A DNA stretch of 64,000 nt from positions 3,038,001 to 3,102,000 of the forward strand of contig NC_014100.1 of the NCBI RefSeq assembly GCF_000092285.1, in the 5' to 3' direction. The stretch comes from Caulobacter segnis ATCC 21756. Lineage in GTDB: Bacteria > Pseudomonadota > Alphaproteobacteria > Caulobacterales > Caulobacteraceae. Positions 1 to 9,293 of the stretch are shown in pieces. The translations under genes were made by a program, and so were the position numbers. Position 1 is the first letter of the stretch, and each line of letters starts with the position of its first letter. The notes beneath the pieces are model-generated. The model was given only the letters and a program-made list of their open reading frames with translations. It was not told the DNA's origin and did not search any database.

Positions 1-546
1 GCCAAGAAGAAGGGCCTGCGGATCCACGCCTCGGTGTCGATCAACCACCTGTCGTTCAACGAGCTGGACATCGGCGACTACCGCACCTTCGCCAAGCTCA
101 ATCCGCCCCTGCGCGGCGAGGACGATCGCCAGGCGCTGATCGAGGCGCTCGCCTCGGGCCTGATCGACGTCGTGGTGTCCTCGCACAGCCCCGCTCCGGC
201 GGAGGACAAGCGCCTGCCGTTCGACGAGGCCGCGCCGGGCGCGGTGGGCCTCGAGACCCTGCTGCCGGCCTTGCTGTCGCTTTATCACGAGGAACGCATC
301 GCGCTGGTCGACCTGATCCGCGCCGTCACCTTGGCGCCGGCCGAGCTGCTGGGCCTGCGCGGCGGCCGCATCGCGCCGGGCGCGCCGGCGGATCTGGTGC
401 TGTGCGACATCGACGCGCCGATCATCATCGACGCCGCCCGCCTGCTGTCGAAGTCCAAGAACTCTCCGTTCGACGGCCGTCGCCTGCAGGGCCAGGTGCT
501 GATGACGGTCGTGGACGGCCGCGTGGTCCACCGCGCGGAGGGCTAG
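1..546 (+). CDS. pyrC: Dihydroorotase, C-terminal part (5' end outside window)
   Basis: The reading frame is open from base 1, so only the last 181 codons are present. The product belongs to the cyclic amidohydrolase superfamily and resembles the multifunctional-type dihydroorotase of pyrimidine synthesis. The motif IDVVVSSHSPAPAEDK, followed by a GAVGLETLLPALLSL helix and a closing beta segment (GRIAPGAPADLVLCD), is typical of the C-terminal half of these enzymes. Whether this copy is catalytically active or the inactive partner of aspartate carbamoyltransferase cannot be judged, because the N-terminal metal ligands lie outside the window. The stop overlaps the stop of the convergent membrane-protein gene by 4 nt. 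Confidence 0.88.
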   Translation, partial: AKKKGLRIHASVSINHLSFNELDIGDYRTFAKLNPPLRGEDDRQALIEALASGLIDVVVSSHSPAPAEDKRLPFDEAAPGAVGLETLLPALLSLYHEERIALVDLIRAVTLAPAELLGLRGGRIAPGAPADLVLCDIDAPIIIDAARLLSKSKNSPFDGRRLQGQVLMTVVDGRVVHRAEG

Positions 547-1220
547 CCCTCCCGCGTCATGAAGGCGAAGGCGACGGCGGTCGATACGCCGACGACGCCG
601 CCGGCGACGACGCCACCGATCGCGGCCAGGGCCCATACCGGTCCCAGCGCCCAGCCCGAGGCGGCCAGATAGATCGCCGGCAGCCCCAGGCTCCAACCCA
701 CCGCGTTGCCAGCGATCCACGGCCAGCGCTTCACGCCCAGGCCGCCCAGCGCCAGGGTCTGGACTCCGCCGAACAGCGCGCCCACCGTCAGGCCAAAGCC
801 CGCCGCCATCAGGATCGTCTCCCCCACGCTCGGCTCGAAAGCCCCGACGCCGCCCTGCCCCGTGGCGAAGATCGAGAACGACGAGCCCGCCGCCCAGCCG
901 ACCATGGCGACCACGCAGGTCGCCATGGTCCAGCGCACGATCGAGAGGTCCGGCAGCCGGCGGCTCATCAGATTGGCCTGGACCAGGCCCAGGACGATGC
1001 CCTCGGGCACGCCTGACAGCGCCTTAAACAGCAGCATGGAGATCTGCCAGAACAGCCCGTTCGGCTCGGGCATCAGGCCATCGGCCCAGACCCACCAGGA
1101 CGCCCCCAGAAGGATCCCGAACAGTTCGGCCAGCGCCGTCAGCAGGATCCAGCCGACCCAGCCCCCGCTCCCCGCGCGCCGTCCCTCAACGCCATGAGCC
1201 GCGCCCGCACTGCCCGCCAT
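543..1220 (-). CDS. Polytopic membrane protein, function unknown
   Basis: 225 residues with about six hydrophobic segments and a short basic N-terminus. I place the start at ATG 1220, which is preceded by GGCGGAG; an in-frame GTG lies immediately upstream. I recognise no catalytic or transport motif. The gene is convergent with pyrC (stop codons overlap by 4 nt) and divergent from plsY, so it is probably a single-gene unit. It is a genuine ORF by its consistent hydrophobic pattern and its fit between neighbours, but no function can be assigned. Confidence 0.7.
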   Translation of the reverse strand: MAGSAGAAHGVEGRRAGSGGWVGWILLTALAELFGILLGASWWVWADGLMPEPNGLFWQISMLLFKALSGVPEGIVLGLVQANLMSRRLPDLSIVRWTMATCVVAMVGWAAGSSFSIFATGQGGVGAFEPSVGETILMAAGFGLTVGALFGGVQTLALGGLGVKRWPWIAGNAVGWSLGLPAIYLAASGWALGPVWALAAIGGVVAGGVVGVSTAVAFAFMTREG

Positions 1221-1333
1221 CACTCCGCCCCCCAGAAAATCCGCGCGACTTTGCCAGCGGATCGAAGCGATTTACACCATCCTTCGACACGGCGCGCTTG
1301 AGCTCGCACAAAACTCTCTCTAAGGTAGAAAAC

Positions 1334-1984
1334 GTGGAAAGTCTCGCCTCTGCCGTTTATCTGACTCTCGCGATCGCCGTCGTCGGCGGCTATCTGCTGG
1401 GATCGATTCCGTTCGGCCTCATCGCCACGCGTCTTGGCGGCGCGGGCGACATCCGCCAGATCGGTTCGGGCAATATCGGCGCGACCAACGTGCTGCGCTC
1501 CGGGCGCAAGGATCTGGCCCTCATCACCCTGCTGGGCGACGCCGGCAAGGGCGTGGTGGCGGTGCTGCTGGCCCGTTACCTGACCCACGGAAATCCCATG
1601 GTGATCGCCCTGGCCGGCGGCGCGGCGTTTCTGGGCCACCTGTTCCCGGTGTGGCTGAAGTTCAAGGGCGGCAAGGGCGTGGCCACCTTCTACGGCGTGC
1701 TGCTCAGCGCGGCCTGGCCGGTGGGCGCGCTCGCGGCCATCACCTGGCTGGCCATGGCCGCCATCTTCCGGATCAGCTCGCTGGCCGCCCTGACCGCCGC
1801 CGTCCTGGCCGCCCCCTTCGCCATCGCCACCGACCAGCCGCGCCCGATCCTGGGCCTGGCGATCTTCATGGCCATCCTGATCTTCATCCGTCACCGCGAG
1901 AACATCGCGCGCCTGCTCAAGGGCGAGGAGCCGAAGATCGGCAAGAAGAAGCCGGCCGAGCCGGCGCCCGCCGAGGCGCCGTGA
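1334..1984 (+). CDS. plsY: Glycerol-3-phosphate acyltransferase PlsY
   Basis: Integral membrane acyltransferase that moves an acyl group from acyl-phosphate to glycerol-3-phosphate, the first step of phospholipid synthesis. The family motifs are visible: [10 protein letters not shown], then [12 protein letters not shown] (phosphate-binding loop), then [18 protein letters not shown]. Length (216 aa) and hydrophobicity fit the family. I prefer GTG 1334, which has AAGGTAG about 6 nt upstream; an in-frame TTG at 1298 would add 12 polar residues. The C-terminus is short, basic and rich in Lys, Pro and Ala. The stop codon overlaps the dprA GTG (GTGA), so the two genes are translationally coupled. 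Confidence 0.93.
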   Translation: MESLASAVYLTLAIAVVGGYLLGSIPFGLIATRLGGAGDIRQIGSGNIGATNVLRSGRKDLALITLLGDAGKGVVAVLLARYLTHGNPMVIALAGGAAFLGHLFPVWLKFKGGKGVATFYGVLLSAAWPVGALAAITWLAMAAIFRISSLAALTAAVLAAPFAIATDQPRPILGLAIFMAILIFIRHRENIARLLKGEEPKIGKKKPAEPAPAEAP

Positions 1985-3078
1985 TCCCCGGCCGGCTCTC
2001 GGACATCCAGCGCCTGGCCTGGCTTCGCCTGGCGCGCACCGAGACGGTCGGCCCCGTCGCCTTCGACCACCTGCTGGCCCGTTACGGCACGCCCGAGCGG
2101 GCCCTGTCGGCCCTGCCCGACCTCTCCCGCAAGGGCGGCCGCGCGGTCCCGCTGACCCTGCCGCCACGCGAGGCGATCGAGCGCGAGCTCGAAGCCGGCG
2201 AAAAGCTGGGCGCGCGCCTCATCTGCGGTTGCGAGCCTGACTTCCCGCCGCGCCTGGCGGCCCTCGATCCGCCGCCGCCGGTCCTCTGGGCGCTGGGTCG
2301 GGCCGAGCTGCTGTCCGAACCGTCGATCGCCATCGTCGGCGCCCGCATCGCCTCGGCCGCCGGCCAGCGCTTGGCCCGCCAGTTGGCGACGGACCTGGGA
2401 ACCGCCGGCTATGTCGTGGTCTCGGGCATGGCGCGCGGCATCGACGGCGCGGCGCACGAGGGCTCCCTGACCACCGGCGCCGTGGCCGTGCTGGGCGGCG
2501 GGGTCGGCGACATCTACCCGCCCGAGCACGATAGGCTGCATGCGCGGCTCGCGGCGGAAGGCTGCGTCGTCTCCGAGAGCGCGCCCGACCGCCGCGCCCA
2601 GGCCAAGGACTTCCCGCGCCGCAATCGCGTGATCTCCGGCCTGTCGCTGGGCGTCGTCGTGGTCGAGGCCGAGCTGAAATCCGGCTCGCTGATCACCGCG
2701 CGGCTGGCCGCCGAACAGGGCCGCGACGTCTTCGCCGTGCCCGGATCGCCGCTCGATCCGCGCTCGAAGGGCACGAACGACCTGATCCGCCAAGGCGCGA
2801 TCCTGTGCGAGGGCGCCGAGGACGTCCTGCGCTCGCTGGCCGGCGAGGCCAGGCTGCGCGAGCGCGATCGCGCTTACGAGGCCGAGCCGCCATCCGACCT
2901 CGACCCTGACGCCCTGCGCGAGCGCGTCGCAGCGCTGCTCTCCCCCACGCCCGTCCCGCGCAACGACCTGATCCGCGCCGTCGCCGCCCCGACCTCGGCG
3001 GTCATGGCGGCGCTGGTGGAGCTGAGCCTGGCGGGCCGCGCGGAGTTCCTGGACGGCGGGCTGGTGGCGCGGCCATAA
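1981..3078 (+). CDS. dprA: DNA-processing protein DprA/Smf
   Basis: 365 aa. DprA binds incoming single-stranded DNA during transformation and loads RecA. The central Rossmann-like domain is clear: [20 protein letters not shown], then [16 protein letters not shown], then [13 protein letters not shown], and an [12 protein letters not shown] segment. The N-terminal SAM-like region (about residues 1-70) and a C-terminal winged-helix region (about 310-365, [11 protein letters not shown]...) complete the usual architecture. The GTG start overlaps the plsY stop, so an upstream frame extension to 1651 is a shadow over plsY. It is probably cotranscribed with plsY. Confidence 0.93.
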   Translation: MIPGRLSDIQRLAWLRLARTETVGPVAFDHLLARYGTPERALSALPDLSRKGGRAVPLTLPPREAIERELEAGEKLGARLICGCEPDFPPRLAALDPPPPVLWALGRAELLSEPSIAIVGARIASAAGQRLARQLATDLGTAGYVVVSGMARGIDGAAHEGSLTTGAVAVLGGGVGDIYPPEHDRLHARLAAEGCVVSESAPDRRAQAKDFPRRNRVISGLSLGVVVVEAELKSGSLITARLAAEQGRDVFAVPGSPLDPRSKGTNDLIRQGAILCEGAEDVLRSLAGEARLRERDRAYEAEPPSDLDPDALRERVAALLSPTPVPRNDLIRAVAAPTSAVMAALVELSLAGRAEFLDGGLVARP

Positions 3079-3101
3079 GGAGCCGACACGGAGCCGCTGA
3101 A

Positions 3102-4286
3102 TTGAACACCCTGCAGGAAACCTTCGACCGCGCGCTGGCCTCCGCCGCCGAGGGGCGCTTCGACGCCGCGGTGTCCGACTTCCAAGCTGTGCTGGCGTTG
3201 CGTCCCGATGAAGGGCCAGTGCTGTTCAGCCTGGGCGTCACCCTGATGAACGCCCGACGCTTCCCCGAGGCGGCGGCGGCTTTGAGCCGCGCCGTGGCGA
3301 CCCAGGACGTGGAGCCGTTGTGGCGCAACTGTCTGGCCCAGGCGCAGTACATGACCGGGGACTTCGCCGGCGCGGCGGCGAGCTTCGAGGCCGTCGGCGA
3401 GCCGCTGGGAGACGGCGCCGTCCTGACCTGGGCCCGCGCGGCCGCCTACGCCGCCGTCGAGACCTCGACCGCGGACACCGCCTTGGCCCTGTATGAGCGG
3501 ATCGCCGGTCCGCTCGCGGAAGACCCGACAACCGTGGTCCGCGAGGGATTTTCCATCCTCGTCGCCTTCAAGCGGCTCGCGGCCGCTCGCGTGCTGGGAG
3601 ATTGGCTGGCCGCGAACACGGCTGATGATCCGGTCCAGGCGCACGAGCGCCGCGTCCTGACCGAACAGGACATCGATCGCGCGCCGTCGGACTATGTCGA
3701 AGCCTTGTTCGACAACTTCGCGGACCGCTTCGACGAGCAGTTGGTCGACAACCTCGGCTATGACGCGCCGGCCCTGCTGGCCGACAAGGTGGCCGCGCTT
3801 GACGACCGCTTCGCGCGCATCCTGGACCTGGGTTGCGGCACGGGCCTGGCCGGACCGCATCTGCGACGTTTCCAGGGGCGGATAACCGGCGTGGATCTTT
3901 CGAGCGGCATGCTGGCCCGAGCGGCCGAGCGCGGCGACTACGACCAACTCATCCAGGCCGAGGCGATTGATTTTCTACGCGGCGCTTCGGATGGCTTCGA
4001 CCTGATCTTCTCGACCGACGTGCTGATCTATTTCGGCGACCTGACCCCGCTGTTCGCGGCGGCGGCCGGCGCCCTGCCCTCCGGCGGCGTATTGGCCGTC
4101 AGCACGGAACGCGGCGAGGATGGCTGGATGCTGCTCCCCTCGGCCCGCTACGCGCACGGCGAGGCCTATGTGCGCCAGGCCAGCGCCCCTTGGTTCGACC
4201 TTGTCGACCAGGTGGAGATCTCGCTGCGCCGGGACGCGACCGACATCACGCCGGGCGGCCTCTACGTGATGAGGCGAAAGGGCTAG
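3102..4286 (+). CDS. TPR-repeat SAM-dependent methyltransferase
   Basis: 394 aa. The N-terminal ~150 residues form tetratricopeptide-like helical hairpins (AAEGRFDAAVSDFQAVLALRPDEG, then ARRFPEAAAALSRAV). A class I methyltransferase follows, with motif I ILDLGCGTGLAGPHL at about residues 243-257, an acidic strand (GVDLSSGMLARA) and a motif IV-like region (LIFSTDVLIYFGDL). This resembles the predicted TPR-methyltransferases common in alphaproteobacteria; the substrate is unknown. The start is TTG 3102, 23 nt after dprA. The product is presumably cytoplasmic. The stop overlaps the convergent TonB-like gene. Confidence 0.8.
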   Translation: MNTLQETFDRALASAAEGRFDAAVSDFQAVLALRPDEGPVLFSLGVTLMNARRFPEAAAALSRAVATQDVEPLWRNCLAQAQYMTGDFAGAAASFEAVGEPLGDGAVLTWARAAAYAAVETSTADTALALYERIAGPLAEDPTTVVREGFSILVAFKRLAAARVLGDWLAANTADDPVQAHERRVLTEQDIDRAPSDYVEALFDNFADRFDEQLVDNLGYDAPALLADKVAALDDRFARILDLGCGTGLAGPHLRRFQGRITGVDLSSGMLARAAERGDYDQLIQAEAIDFLRGASDGFDLIFSTDVLIYFGDLTPLFAAAAGALPSGGVLAVSTERGEDGWMLLPSARYAHGEAYVRQASAPWFDLVDQVEISLRRDATDITPGGLYVMRRKG

Positions 4287-5074
4287 CCCCCTCGCCGCGC
4301 GCCCTTGGCGAACAGCATGTCCGACCACCGCCAGTGGCCGCCGCCTAGGGCGAAGCGGGCCGCGCCGGGGCCGTCGTTCAGCGAGATCAGGACGAGACCC
4401 CGCATCGGCTCGGCGCGGCAGGCGGCGGGGGCGAAAGCGACCTCCATCATGATCATCTCGCGCAGGCCCGACAGACCGTCGCCCTCCTCGCCGTCTGTGC
4501 GGACCCAATCGCCGCTCCAGACCAGAGGCGCGCGGCCGGCGTTCACGGTGGCCGCGTGGGCGCGCATCAGGGAAGCCCGGGCCCTGGGGTTCTTGCGCAA
4601 CCCCTCCTGCAGCAGCCGAACCATGTCGCAGCCCGCCCCCCCGCCGCCGCCGCCAGCGCCTGATCCCGCCGTCGCCGCGCCCATCAGCTCGGACTCGCCC
4701 AGACCCATCACCCGCGCCGGCGCGGGCTTCGGGCTGGCCGGCAGCGGCGTCACGTCCTTCGGGATCGGCGCCTTGGTCACGCGCAGCGGCGACCGCGGCG
4801 CGGCCCTGGCGGTGTCTTTCGGCTTCTCTGGCGACGGCGGCTTCTTGGGGGCCTTCACCGGCGACTTGGGGGCGTCATGGGGCGCGGGCGGTCTTGGAGG
4901 AGGCGGTGGCGGCGGAGGGGGCGGCGGATCGACCAGCGTCACCATGACGGACGGCGCTTCCGGCGGCGCTGGGGTCACGTGGGCGGCCAGCAGCACCGCC
5001 ACGGCCCCGGCGTGCGCGGCGAGGCTCACGACCACGGCCACGCCCTTCCCGCCCCTTCGTTTCCAGTTCGCCAT
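4283..5074 (-). CDS. TonB-like proline-rich envelope protein with unusual C-terminus
   Basis: 263 aa. A basic N-terminus (MANWKRRGGKG) is followed by one transmembrane segment (VAVVVSLAAHAGAVAVLLAAHV), a run of about eleven prolines and a long Pro/Lys/Ala linker. This is the layout of TonB and TolA-like energy transducers. The C-terminal ~110 residues, after a Gly-rich stretch, do not resemble the TonB beta-hairpin domain: they carry CDMVRLLQEGLRKNPRARASL and WSGDWVRTDGE. I chose ATG 5074 over an upstream in-frame start at 5125 because the hydrophobic anchor then follows directly. Role in the envelope is inferred only from the layout. Confidence 0.65.
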   Translation of the reverse strand: MANWKRRGGKGVAVVVSLAAHAGAVAVLLAAHVTPAPPEAPSVMVTLVDPPPPPPPPPPPRPPAPHDAPKSPVKAPKKPPSPEKPKDTARAAPRSPLRVTKAPIPKDVTPLPASPKPAPARVMGLGESELMGAATAGSGAGGGGGGAGCDMVRLLQEGLRKNPRARASLMRAHAATVNAGRAPLVWSGDWVRTDGEEGDGLSGLREMIMMEVAFAPAACRAEPMRGLVLISLNDGPGAARFALGGGHWRWSDMLFAKGARRGG

Positions 5075-5212
5075 CTGCTCGCCACGCCACGGGCCAAAGC
5101 GCCGGCCCAAGGACCTGTGGACCACGCGTCCACGTCAGGAAATGGGCGAATGGTCGAGCTTGCGAGCGACCAAGACGCAGTTGAAGATCGCAATGCGGCG
5201 GGAGAGACGATT

Positions 5213-5803
5213 GTGGATTTTCTGACGAAGCTGGCGTGGATACTGCTGCTGGTCGCTCCCGCCGCGGCTCTTATGGCGCAGGCGGTGATCGACTGGATCC
5301 CGGCGCGTCTCCAGCGGACAACGGTCCAAGCGCTTTCCGTGTCGCTGGGCGTCCTGCTGGGCGTTGTGGCCCTGGCGAGCTTCGCCGGTGTTCGCTTCGT
5401 GCCGCTGGCCGCCAATATCTGGACGCTAGGCGCGGCCTATTTCGCCTACTGCTTCCTCGCCTTCGGGATAGGCAGGCTGCCCTTGCGCGGCATGCCGAGA
5501 AACGTGGCCCTGATCCTCGCCGCACTGCCTATCGCCTTTGGCTATTTCCTCAGCACGGTGGGGCTCTTGGCCATCATGTTCACGGTCGGCGCCTACGCCA
5601 CTGCGTCGAAGGAAACCCGCCTGGCGACGAACTTGGTCTGCACCCGGATCGAGGGCGGCGGCCCCAGCGGCGGCTACGCGCTGCACATCCATCGGCAATG
5701 GCCCTTGCTGCCGGTGCTGCATCGCCAGGTGAAGGTTATCGCGGCCAAGAACGAATACTACGGTCCGCCAGACTGCGAGGCTCTGCGCGGAACGAAGCTC
5801 TAG
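5213..5803 (+). CDS. Hypothetical membrane protein
   Basis: 196 aa with about four transmembrane helices in the first 130 residues and a soluble C-terminal domain of about 60 residues containing two cysteines (NLVCTRIEGG and PPDCEALRG). The GTG start at 5213 is preceded by GGAGAG at good spacing; an in-frame ATG at 5150 is a possible alternative. The layout suggests an envelope protein with a periplasmic tail whose cysteines could pair. No family is recognised. Confidence 0.6.
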   Translation: MDFLTKLAWILLLVAPAAALMAQAVIDWIPARLQRTTVQALSVSLGVLLGVVALASFAGVRFVPLAANIWTLGAAYFAYCFLAFGIGRLPLRGMPRNVALILAALPIAFGYFLSTVGLLAIMFTVGAYATASKETRLATNLVCTRIEGGGPSGGYALHIHRQWPLLPVLHRQVKVIAAKNEYYGPPDCEALRGTKL

Positions 5804-5970
5804 ACGCTCAGATCCACCAGCAGCCCCGTCCCCGCGGCCGGCGCGGCGCGCACGGCTTCCTTCAGCCGATCGGCGATTTCCGCGCGCTCGGCGTTCGAAG
5901 TCACGGGCTTGATCGGGCGGATCGGCGAGACATAGGCCTCGGTGGCGATCCGATTGACGGTCAGATCCAT
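5800..5970 (-). CDS. Small conserved-looking hypothetical protein
   Basis: 56 aa (MDLTVNRIATEAYVSPIRPI at the N-terminus, then a helical, Ala-rich segment). The start could instead be ATG 5997, adding nine residues; neither start has a strong ribosome-binding site. The gene is convergent with the upstream membrane-protein gene (stops overlap). The amphipathic helix AERAEIADRLKEAVRA suggests a real folded peptide or protein-interaction segment. No function is recognised. Confidence 0.5.
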   Translation of the reverse strand: MDLTVNRIATEAYVSPIRPIKPVTSNAERAEIADRLKEAVRAAPAAGTGLLVDLSV

Positions 5971-6144
5971 CGGCGAGCAGTCACAAAACCAGGCCATAAA
6001 ACTCGCACAAGGGTCTTAACAAGCGGCTACTAGGGCTTCAAAGCACGGCCGTTCGGCAGAGCCCGCGTTGACAGACCCCCAAGCGGGCCCCACTTTCCCC
6101 GGCGCTCGCCTCCCGGGCGATCCGCTTTCCAGCCCAGAGTCAGA

Positions 6145-8829
6145 ATGAACGTCGTCGTCGTCGAGAGCCCGGCCAAGGCCAAGACCATCAACAAGTACCT
6201 CGGGTCCGACTACACGGTTCTCGCTTCCTACGGTCACATCCGCGATCTGCCGTCGAAGGACGGCTCGGTGGAGCCCGACAACGACTTCGCCATGAGCTGG
6301 GAAGTCGACGCCAAGGCCTCCAAGCGCGTCTCCGACATCGTCGACGCCCTGAAGAAGGCCGACCGCCTGATTCTGGCCACCGACCCGGATCGCGAAGGCG
6401 AAGCGATCAGCTGGCACGTGCTGGAAGTCCTGAACAAGAAGAAGGCGCTGAAGGACAAGTCGGTCCAGCGCGTCACCTTCAACGCCATCACCAAGACCGC
6501 CGTCACCGAGGCCATGAAGGCCCCGCGCGACCTCGACATGGAGCTGGTCGAGGCCTATCTGGCCCGCCGCGCCCTCGACTATCTGGTCGGGTTCACCCTC
6601 TCGCCGGTGCTGTGGCGTAAGCTGCCCGGCAGCCGCTCGGCCGGCCGCGTGCAATCGGTGGCCCTGCGCCTGGTCGTCGACCGCGAGATCGAGATCGAGC
6701 GCTTCAAGACCCAGGAATACTGGACCGTCGAGGCCGACGTCTCGGCCGGCTCGGACCCGTTCCTGGCGCGCCTCGTCAAGCACGAAGGCAAGAAGCTCAC
6801 CAAGTTCGACCTGGGCAACGAGACCTCGGCCCTGGCCGCCAAGGCCGCCGTGCAGGCCGCCGTCTTCAAGGTCGAGGCCGTCGAGAAGAAGCCCGGCAAG
6901 CGCTCGCCCGCGCCGCCCTTCACCACCTCGACCCTGCAGCAGGAAGCCGCCCGGAAGCTGGGCTTCAGCGCCCAGCGCACCATGCAGGCGGCCCAGAAGC
7001 TGTACGAGGGCGTCGACATCGGCGGCGAGACCGTGGGTCTCATCACCTACATGCGGACCGACGGCGTCTCGATGGCGCCCGAAGCGATCACCGAAGCGCG
7101 CGACGTGATCGGCAAGGTCTATGGCAAGGAATACGTCCCGGACGTCCCGCGCCTCTACAAGTCCAAGGCCAAGAACGCCCAGGAGGCCCACGAAGCCATC
7201 CGTCCGACCAGCATGGGTCGGAACCCCGGCTCGTTGCGCCTGGATCCTGAGCTAGGCCGTCTGTACGAGCTGATCTGGAAGCGCACGATCGCCTCGCAGA
7301 TGGAAAGCGCCCGTATCGAGCGCACCACGGTCGACCTGGAGAGCGCCGACGGCAAGACCGGCCTGCGCGCCACCGGCCAGGTCGTGCAGTTCCCCGGCTA
7401 CCTCGCCGTCTACGAGGAAGGCCGCGATGACGAGGGTGATGAAGACAGCGCCCGCCTGCCCGCCATCGTCGAGGGTTCGCCCGCTCAGGTCCGCGAGGCC
7501 CGCGCCGACCAGCACTTCACCGAACCGCCGCCGCGCTATTCGGAAGCCAGCCTCGTCAAGAAGATGGAAGAGCTGGGCATCGGCCGTCCGTCGACCTACG
7601 CCTCGGTGCTGGGCGTGCTGCGCGACCGCGAATATGTCCGCATGGAGAAGCAGCGCTTCATCCCCGAGGACAAGGGCCGACTGGTCACCGCGTTCCTGGA
7701 GCAGTTCTTCAAGCGCTATGTCGAGTACGACTTCACGGCCGCGCTCGAAGAGCAGCTGGACTTGGTGTCCGACGGCAAGCTGGACTGGAAGCAGTTCCTG
7801 CGCGACTTCTGGAAGGACTTCCACGCCGCCGTCGGCGAGATCGCCGAGCTGCGCACGACCAACGTCCTCGACGCCCTGAACGAGGCCCTGGGCCCGCACA
7901 TCTTCCCCGACAAGGGCGATGGCTCCAATCCGCGCCTGTGCCCGACCTGCGGCACGGGACAGCTCTCCCTGAAGACCGGCAAGTTCGGCGCCTTCATCGG
8001 CTGCTCGAACTATCCGGAGTGCCGCTACACCCGTCAGCTGGGCGTCTCCGAAGGCGACGGCGAGGCCGAGAGCGCCGACAAGGAGCTGGGCGTCAATCCG
8101 GCGACGGGCCGGGCCGTGTGGCTGAAGAACGGCCGCTTTGGTCCCTATGTCGAGGAGCTGGCGGCCGAGGGCGACAAGCCCAAGCGCTCGTCCCTGCCCA
8201 AGGGCTGGATCGCCTCGGCCATCGACCTGGAGAAGGCCCTGCGCCTGCTCTCGCTGCCGCGCGAGGTGGGCAAGCACCCGGACGACGGCAAGGTCATCAC
8301 GGCGGGCCTCGGGCGCTTTGGGCCGTTCGTTCTGCACGACGGCACCTACGCCAACCTGGAGAACGCCGACGAGGTGTTCGACGTCGGCCTGAACCGCGCC
8401 GTCGCCATCCTGGCCGACAAGCGCGCCGGCGGCGGTCGTCCGCAGCGTGGCGCCGCGGCGGCCCTTGCCGAGCTTGGCAATCACCCCGAGGACGGCAAGC
8501 CGATCCGCGTGCTGTCGGGCCGCTTTGGTCCCTACATCAAGCACGGCGACACCAACGCCAACGTGCCCAAGGGCAAGGATCCGGCCGCGATCACGCTCGA
8601 GGAGGCGCTGGCCTTGATCGCCGAACGCGCGGCCAAGGGCGGCGGCAAGAAGCCGGCGAAGAAGGCCGCCGCTTCCAAGGCCAAGGCCCCGACCAAGGCG
8701 GAAGGCGACAAGCCGGCCAAGAAGACGGCGGCTAAGAAGCCGGCCGCCAAGAAGACCGCTCCCAAAGCCAAGGCCAAGGCGCCCGCCGCCTCGGACGATG
8801 GCGCCGCGCCGTGGGACGACGAGGCCTGA
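6145..8829 (+). CDS. topA: DNA topoisomerase I
   Basis: 894 aa. Relaxes negative supercoils by a type IA strand-passage mechanism. The TOPRIM domain opens with VVVESPAKAKTINKYLG and carries the acidic ATDPDREGEAISWH motif. The catalytic tyrosine lies in GLITYMRTDG (Tyr302). A C4 zinc ribbon follows (CPTCGTGQLSLKTGKFGAFI, then GCSNYPEC), then three repeats of the KFGAF/RFGPY type. The last ~60 residues form a Lys/Ala/Pro histone-like tail, typical of alphaproteobacterial TopA. A GAGTC (CcrM-type) site sits just before the ATG (6137-6141). Confidence 0.97.
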   Translation: MNVVVVESPAKAKTINKYLGSDYTVLASYGHIRDLPSKDGSVEPDNDFAMSWEVDAKASKRVSDIVDALKKADRLILATDPDREGEAISWHVLEVLNKKKALKDKSVQRVTFNAITKTAVTEAMKAPRDLDMELVEAYLARRALDYLVGFTLSPVLWRKLPGSRSAGRVQSVALRLVVDREIEIERFKTQEYWTVEADVSAGSDPFLARLVKHEGKKLTKFDLGNETSALAAKAAVQAAVFKVEAVEKKPGKRSPAPPFTTSTLQQEAARKLGFSAQRTMQAAQKLYEGVDIGGETVGLITYMRTDGVSMAPEAITEARDVIGKVYGKEYVPDVPRLYKSKAKNAQEAHEAIRPTSMGRNPGSLRLDPELGRLYELIWKRTIASQMESARIERTTVDLESADGKTGLRATGQVVQFPGYLAVYEEGRDDEGDEDSARLPAIVEGSPAQVREARADQHFTEPPPRYSEASLVKKMEELGIGRPSTYASVLGVLRDREYVRMEKQRFIPEDKGRLVTAFLEQFFKRYVEYDFTAALEEQLDLVSDGKLDWKQFLRDFWKDFHAAVGEIAELRTTNVLDALNEALGPHIFPDKGDGSNPRLCPTCGTGQLSLKTGKFGAFIGCSNYPECRYTRQLGVSEGDGEAESADKELGVNPATGRAVWLKNGRFGPYVEELAAEGDKPKRSSLPKGWIASAIDLEKALRLLSLPREVGKHPDDGKVITAGLGRFGPFVLHDGTYANLENADEVFDVGLNRAVAILADKRAGGGRPQRGAAAALAELGNHPEDGKPIRVLSGRFGPYIKHGDTNANVPKGKDPAAITLEEALALIAERAAKGGGKKPAKKAAASKAKAPTKAEGDKPAKKTAAKKPAAKKTAPKAKAKAPAASDDGAAPWDDEA

Positions 8830-8867
8830 GCCTGTTCAGCCGGTTTGGACGAGAGTAGATTGCGCGG

Positions 8868-9233
8868 ATGACGACGCTGGAACGTCCCCTGCCGCTGAAC
8901 GTCGTGCTGACGGCGCTGGTCCTGTGCTGCCTAGGCGGCTTCGCCTTCGGGCTCACCAACGCGATGAAGCTCGACCGCGGCGGCGCGACGACCTCCACGC
9001 AGCCGCTGGCCGAGGTGTCGGGCGTGCCGGTCAAGGACGCCGCGCCCGCCCTCGCCTATGAGCCGCCGCCGGTCGAGGCCCCCAAGCCGAAAGCCGTCGA
9101 GGTCGAGACGCCGGAGCAGGAAGCCCCCGCCCCGGTGATCGAGGCCCCGCCCGCCGCGACGACGCCCGCGCCCGACGCCGCCTCCAAGCCGGCCGATCCG
9201 GCGCCGCCGAAGTCGATCGAGGATCTGTACTAG
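8868..9233 (+). CDS. Single-pass membrane protein with Pro/Ala/Glu-rich tail
   Basis: 121 aa. A short N-terminus is followed by one transmembrane helix (VVLTALVLCCLGGFAFGL). The remaining ~85 residues are a low-complexity Pro/Ala/Glu tail ending KSIEDLY. This is typical of small bitopic envelope proteins of unknown role. It lies between topA and rnr on the same strand, 38 nt after topA and 60 nt before rnr, so cotranscription is likely. Confidence 0.65.
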   Translation: MTTLERPLPLNVVLTALVLCCLGGFAFGLTNAMKLDRGGATTSTQPLAEVSGVPVKDAAPALAYEPPPVEAPKPKAVEVETPEQEAPAPVIEAPPAATTPAPDAASKPADPAPPKSIEDLY

Positions 9234-9293
9234 GTTTAGGGGCAGCCTCCACCTCGCGTTTCCCTAAGTCCGCCGAACGCGTTAAGGCAGGAC

